Part shown: positions 3,723-6,540 of the stretch, piece after piece
Layout: each line of letters starts with the position of its first letter
Numbering within the stretch: the first letter of the stretch is position 1
NCBI GenBank assembly: GCA_903904095.1
Contig: CAIVBF010000007.1
Location: 1-6,540, forward strand
Direction of reading: 5' to 3'
Source of the DNA: an uncultured bacterium
GTDB taxonomy: Bacteria > Patescibacteriota > Patescibacteriia > Patescibacteriales > UBA12465
Length of the DNA: 6,540 nucleotides
Notes under the pieces: model-generated
Database searches by the model: none
Told to the model about the DNA's origin: nothing
What the model saw: only the letters and a program-made list of their open reading frames with translations
Made by a program: the position numbers and the translations under genes

Positions 3723-6540
3723 TTATTTTTTTAGGTCGTCAAATTTGATACTTAATAATTTACTAACACCGTCTGACTCCATCGTTACGCCGTATAAAAT
3801 ACTGGCCCGACGCATGGAGGCGCGGTTATGAGTAATAACGATAAATTGAGTTTTGTCGGATAAATCATCAAGGATCTTCGCTAATCTTTCAGAGTTTGAT
3901 TCATCAAGAGCGGCATCAACTTCGTCTAGAACAACGAAAGGAGATGGGTTGGCGCTAATGATGGCGCAGATTAAGGCAATCGCCGTTAAAGCTCTTTCGC
4001 CGCCTGATAACATTGAAACGGCTTGAATCTTTTTGCCAGGAGGGGTTGCTTGAATTTCAATTCCGGCCAAACCGATTGCGTTATGTTTTTTTAAGAATTT
4101 AATCTTTTTTAATTTTTCATCAAGAACTCCTTTCTCTTCGCCGCTAGCTAATATATTATTTTGGCTGGCAATAATAGCTGTTCCGTTCTGGAGAGCTTCG
4201 GAGTTTTTATTTTCTTCTTTTTCTGCCTCCTCAAGCATTACCTTAAAGATGCGAGCCGAGCCGCCGTTAAATAATATTTTAAAATAATCGTTGAATTTTT
4301 CGGAAATTATTTTGAATTCTTGATCAAAGCGATTTTTAATATTTAGATCAAGTTCATAAATTATTTCTTCCAAAGATTTAATCGCTTCATTTAAATCAGC
4401 GGTTTGCTTGCTTAAAAAATCGTATCTTTCTTTCGTTTCGTTATATTCTTTTTCGGTTTCGGGATCAATGCTACCGATTTGTTCTAATTGATTCTTAGCT
4501 TCATTGATTTTTTTGTTCCAGCGCTCAGTCTCAATTAGAGTTTCCTTTAATTGATGGTTAATTATTTCGGAAATATTTAATTCATTAGTTCGGATAGTCT
4601 GTTCAAGATCTTCTAGCTTGGTTTCTTGGCGAGTGGCTTCAACTTTTAGATTATTAATTTCGTCAGACAATAAATTAATTTCTTGCTGAATAGAATTAAT
4701 GTTTTTTTGGCATTCAAACATCTGGGACTTTTCTTTTTCTTTCGCGACGTTTACTTCATCAAGTTTTTGGTTCAGTGACTGGATTTCACTATTTAAGTTT
4801 TGAATGGTCTGGTTAATTATGTTTTTTTCTTTTTCAATTGCCGAGGCGTCAAATTTTATTTCCGATTTCTCTAGTTTTATTTTAATATTTTCAATTTCGC
4901 TCGATAATTGGCTTCGCTTGTCATTTAAAAGGCGGGCCCTTTCCTGTAGAGAGGCTGATTTTAGGCGCGAATCGTTTATTTTGTTAACGATCGCCTGTCT
5001 TTTTTCCTGCAGCTCGCGGGATTTTTCTTCCTGTTTTAAGGCGTCTATTTCTTTATCAAGGATATTAATCTTTTTGTTGATTGCTTGTTTCTCATTTTCA
5101 ATTGAGGTCGCGTCAAATTTAACCTGGGCTTTAGCCAGTTTCTCTTTAATATCGCTTATTTCGCGATTAGTCTGGCGCTCCTTATCTTCTAATAACCTTA
5201 GGCGTTCGCTAATTGACGATAATCTTAACCTCTCCTCATTTAACTGATTATTAATATTTTGTCTTTCATCGGTTAGAGTCATTAACTCGTCCTGGATATC
5301 TTTTATTCTTTGAATTTGTTCGGCGTTCTCGCCGTCAATAAAGATTTTGATTTTAGTTTGGAATTCTTTTTTAGCAAGCTCTATTTCAGCCTTAATCTTA
5401 GTTAAGTTAGTTTCATTTTTTAAATCATCAAGTCTTTTTATGAATTGTTCAATTACTTTAGAAATTTCTTCTTTAGAGTTTTCTTTGGGGTTACTCTTTT
5501 TTAGATCGTTCTTGATTCTATTTAATTCCTGATTTAAGGACTCTATTTTAGTTCTAGTTATTTCTAATTTTTTTCTTAGTTCATCTTCAGTCTCACGATT
5601 ATTCTGTAATCGGAGATCTTCTATTTCTAGAGTATTGTTTTTTAGCATTAAAATAAGCTCTTCGTTCTTATTATTAAGCCAAGAAACATCAAACTGCCCC
5701 TGCGCTTCCAAGTTCGCCTCTAAAACAGCATCAAGTTTAGTAATTTGCTTTAAATAATGATTTTTTTCTTCTTCTTGAGTCGCGATTTGTTTTCGTCTTT
5801 GATAGTTTTTATCAATTTCTTGGTCTATGGTTCCTAATTCTTCGCGGAAAGAATCTTCAATTTGATTATAATTATTTTTTTCGCTGCTATTTATTTCGCT
5901 TTCTATTTTTTCCAATTCATTTTTTAATTCTCCGCTCTTGTTATTAAGCCAAGAGACATCAAATTGGCCCTGTGCTTCAAGTTGTACCTCTAATTCAGCT
6001 TGTAATTTAGCTAATTGTTTTAATTGCTGGTTTTTCTGGTTTTCTAAATCGCGTATTTGTGGTTGTAATTCATTAATTTCCTGAAAGTTATCAGCATTTC
6101 TGATTTTATTAAGTTCTTCGTTTAACTTTGTTAATTTCTTTTCGCGATCTTGTTTTACTTTTTCTAATTCTAAGAATTTATTATTAGCTGTTTCTAATTT
6201 TTTATTAATTTCATGCCAAGTAACATGATAATAGTTAAATTGATTCGTTTTTAAATCAGTTTCTATCTCGCTTCTTTTCTTTAGTTTCTCAACCTGGCGA
6301 GTTAGACTCTTCAGACGCGGCTTTATTTCGCTTAAAAGCATATCTACCTGCTGTAGATTTTCATAGCTCGCTTCTAATTTATTTAAAGAAGAATCACGCT
6401 TGATTTGAAACTGTTTAACGCCGGTTGCCTCATCAAAAAAATCTTTCCGATCGGCGGTTGAGCCGTTTAAAAAATTTTCAACCATGCCTTGTCCGATAAC
6501 GCTATAGGTTTTTTGTCCAAAACTAGCCTTAACCAGAAGC
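3723..6540 (-). CDS. smc: SMC chromosome-organising ATPase, apparently without a hinge domain; N-terminus cut by window edge
   Basis: The frame is open to the window edge (first full codon at 6539), so the internal ATG at 6485 is not the true start. About 938 residues are visible; below, residue 1 is that ATG. The edge segment ASFGQKTYSVIGQGM runs into FFDEATGVKQFQIKR (16-30), the typical end of the SMC N-terminal head; Walker A lies outside. Residues ~30-715 are coiled coil rich in Lys, Glu, Asn and Ile. The C-terminal head starts near RFDQEFKIISEKFNDYF (719-735) and has the ABC signature LSGGER (826-831), Walker B FVVLDEVDAALD (850-861) and the H-loop THNR (885-888). SMC dimers entrap and organise DNA. 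Normal bacterial SMCs have ~1,190 residues with a ~120-150-residue globular hinge; here the total would be about 1,065 and no hinge is recognisable. The head carries a ~50-residue acidic insertion (about 752-803). Rad50 is unlikely: the arms contain no CxxC zinc hook. Confidence 0.95.
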   Translation of the reverse strand, partial: LLVKASFGQKTYSVIGQGMVENFLNGSTADRKDFFDEATGVKQFQIKRDSSLNKLEASYENLQQVDMLLSEIKPRLKSLTRQVEKLKKRSEIETDLKTNQFNYYHVTWHEINKKLETANNKFLELEKVKQDREKKLTKLNEELNKIRNADNFQEINELQPQIRDLENQKNQQLKQLAKLQAELEVQLEAQGQFDVSWLNNKSGELKNELEKIESEINSSEKNNYNQIEDSFREELGTIDQEIDKNYQRRKQIATQEEEKNHYLKQITKLDAVLEANLEAQGQFDVSWLNNKNEELILMLKNNTLEIEDLRLQNNRETEDELRKKLEITRTKIESLNQELNRIKNDLKKSNPKENSKEEISKVIEQFIKRLDDLKNETNLTKIKAEIELAKKEFQTKIKIFIDGENAEQIQRIKDIQDELMTLTDERQNINNQLNEERLRLSSISERLRLLEDKERQTNREISDIKEKLAKAQVKFDATSIENEKQAINKKINILDKEIDALKQEEKSRELQEKRQAIVNKINDSRLKSASLQERARLLNDKRSQLSSEIENIKIKLEKSEIKFDASAIEKEKNIINQTIQNLNSEIQSLNQKLDEVNVAKEKEKSQMFECQKNINSIQQEINLLSDEINNLKVEATRQETKLEDLEQTIRTNELNISEIINHQLKETLIETERWNKKINEAKNQLEQIGSIDPETEKEYNETKERYDFLSKQTADLNEAIKSLEEIIYELDLNIKNRFDQEFKIISEKFNDYFKILFNGGSARIFKVMLEEAEKEENKNSEALQNGTAIIASQNNILASGEEKGVLDEKLKKIKFLKKHNAIGLAGIEIQATPPGKKIQAVSMLSGGERALTAIALICAIISANPSPFVVLDEVDAALDESNSERLAKILDDLSDKTQFIVITHNRASMRRASILYGVTMESDGVSKLLSIKFDDLKK
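4767..5216 (-). repeat. Paired 62-residue repeat in the returning SMC coiled-coil arm
   Basis: Residues 424-485 (DNA 5031-5216) and 512-573 (DNA 4767-4952) align without gaps, with about 32 of 62 residues identical by eye, at a spacing of 88. Shared blocks include ER-RLL-DK, K-KFDA-(S/T) and IE-EK--IN. The core KFDA(T/S) resembles the QFDVS core of the repeat pair in the other arm. Confidence 0.85.
5316..5495 (-). other. Probable turn-back (apex) segment of the SMC arms, in place of the hinge
   Basis: This segment encodes visible-frame residues 331-390 of SMC. It is bracketed by SNPKENS (331-337, with Pro333) and IFIDGENAEQ (381-390, with Gly385), the clearest helix breakers in the middle of the protein. 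Between them lies a charged, helix-like stretch of about 45 residues. Its centre (about 359) coincides with the symmetry centre of the four FD motifs (about 360). It shows none of the conserved glycines of an SMC hinge and no cysteines. That it forms the tip, and whether it dimerises, is inference. Confidence 0.5.
5655..6023 (-). repeat. Paired 33-residue repeat in the outgoing SMC coiled-coil arm
   Basis: Residues 155-187 (DNA 5925-6023) and 245-277 (DNA 5655-5753) align without gaps with 25 of 33 identical. They share an uninterrupted block LEAQGQFDVSWLNNK. The copies are 90 residues apart. Each contains a Gly and an FD pair that would interrupt a regular coiled coil. The DNA of the copies has diverged at synonymous positions. 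Confidence 0.9.

Noticed and set aside
4804..5532. Two plus-strand open frames rich in Ser, Leu and Phe (4804-5247 and 5347-5532)
   Set aside because: Both are antisense to the SMC coiled coil; Ser/Leu/Phe-rich translations are the expected complement of Glu/Lys/Asn-rich codons.
4767..6023. The repeats as a mobile element or recent DNA duplication
   Set aside because: They are in frame, heptad-rich and diverged at silent sites, and fit coiled-coil evolution within one gene; no terminal repeats or transposase are present.
3723..6540. Rad50/SbcC or RecN identity for the coiled-coil ATPase
   Set aside because: There is no CxxC zinc hook in the middle of the arms, the protein is far longer than RecN, and both head segments match SMC signatures.

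Overview
The window reads entirely on the minus strand, so transcription runs from high to low coordinates. It is AT-rich, tightly packed (gaps of 1 to about 100 nt), and the complete genes end in TAA or TAG with no in-frame TGA, so the standard bacterial code fits. Several traits point to a Candidate Phyla Radiation (Patescibacteria, probably Parcubacteria-like) genome: a small two-helix pilin-like protein of the type annotated in these genomes as 'T4SS pilin', an SMC whose C-terminal head closely resembles those lineages, and start codons without a visible Shine-Dalgarno sequence. This placement is inference from protein style; there is no marker RNA in the window.

Layout in transcription order. 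(1) 6540-3723: an SMC chromosome-organising ATPase that lacks its first ~125 residues because the window ends. (2) 3722-3627: an intergenic gap holding a strong intrinsic terminator for smc and a candidate -10 box for the next gene that directly abuts it. (3) 3626-2106: comM/yifB, a Mg-chelatase-like AAA+ ATPase. (4) 2105-2042: a gap with a well-formed sigma70-type promoter (TTGGAA, 17 nt, TATAAT). (5) 2041-662: a family-1 extracellular solute-binding lipoprotein. (6) 649-215: the pilin-like membrane protein. (7) 213-1: the N-terminus of a RodZ-like HTH_25 protein, cut by the window edge and starting one base after the preceding stop codon.

Genes 5 to 7 look like one cell-envelope operon: a secreted sugar-binding-type lipoprotein, a small exported two-helix protein and a RodZ-like cytoplasmic HTH protein, with no transporter permease between them. 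Genes 1 and 3 handle DNA: chromosome organisation, and branch migration of incoming DNA during transformation.

The most interesting content is inside smc. The globular hinge expected between the two coiled-coil arms appears to be absent. Instead the chain is almost glycine-free coiled coil, with a short Pro/Gly-bracketed segment near residue 360 of the visible reading frame. Four copies of an FD(V/A)(S/T) motif lie mirror-symmetrically around that point, as expected if the protein simply folds back on itself there.
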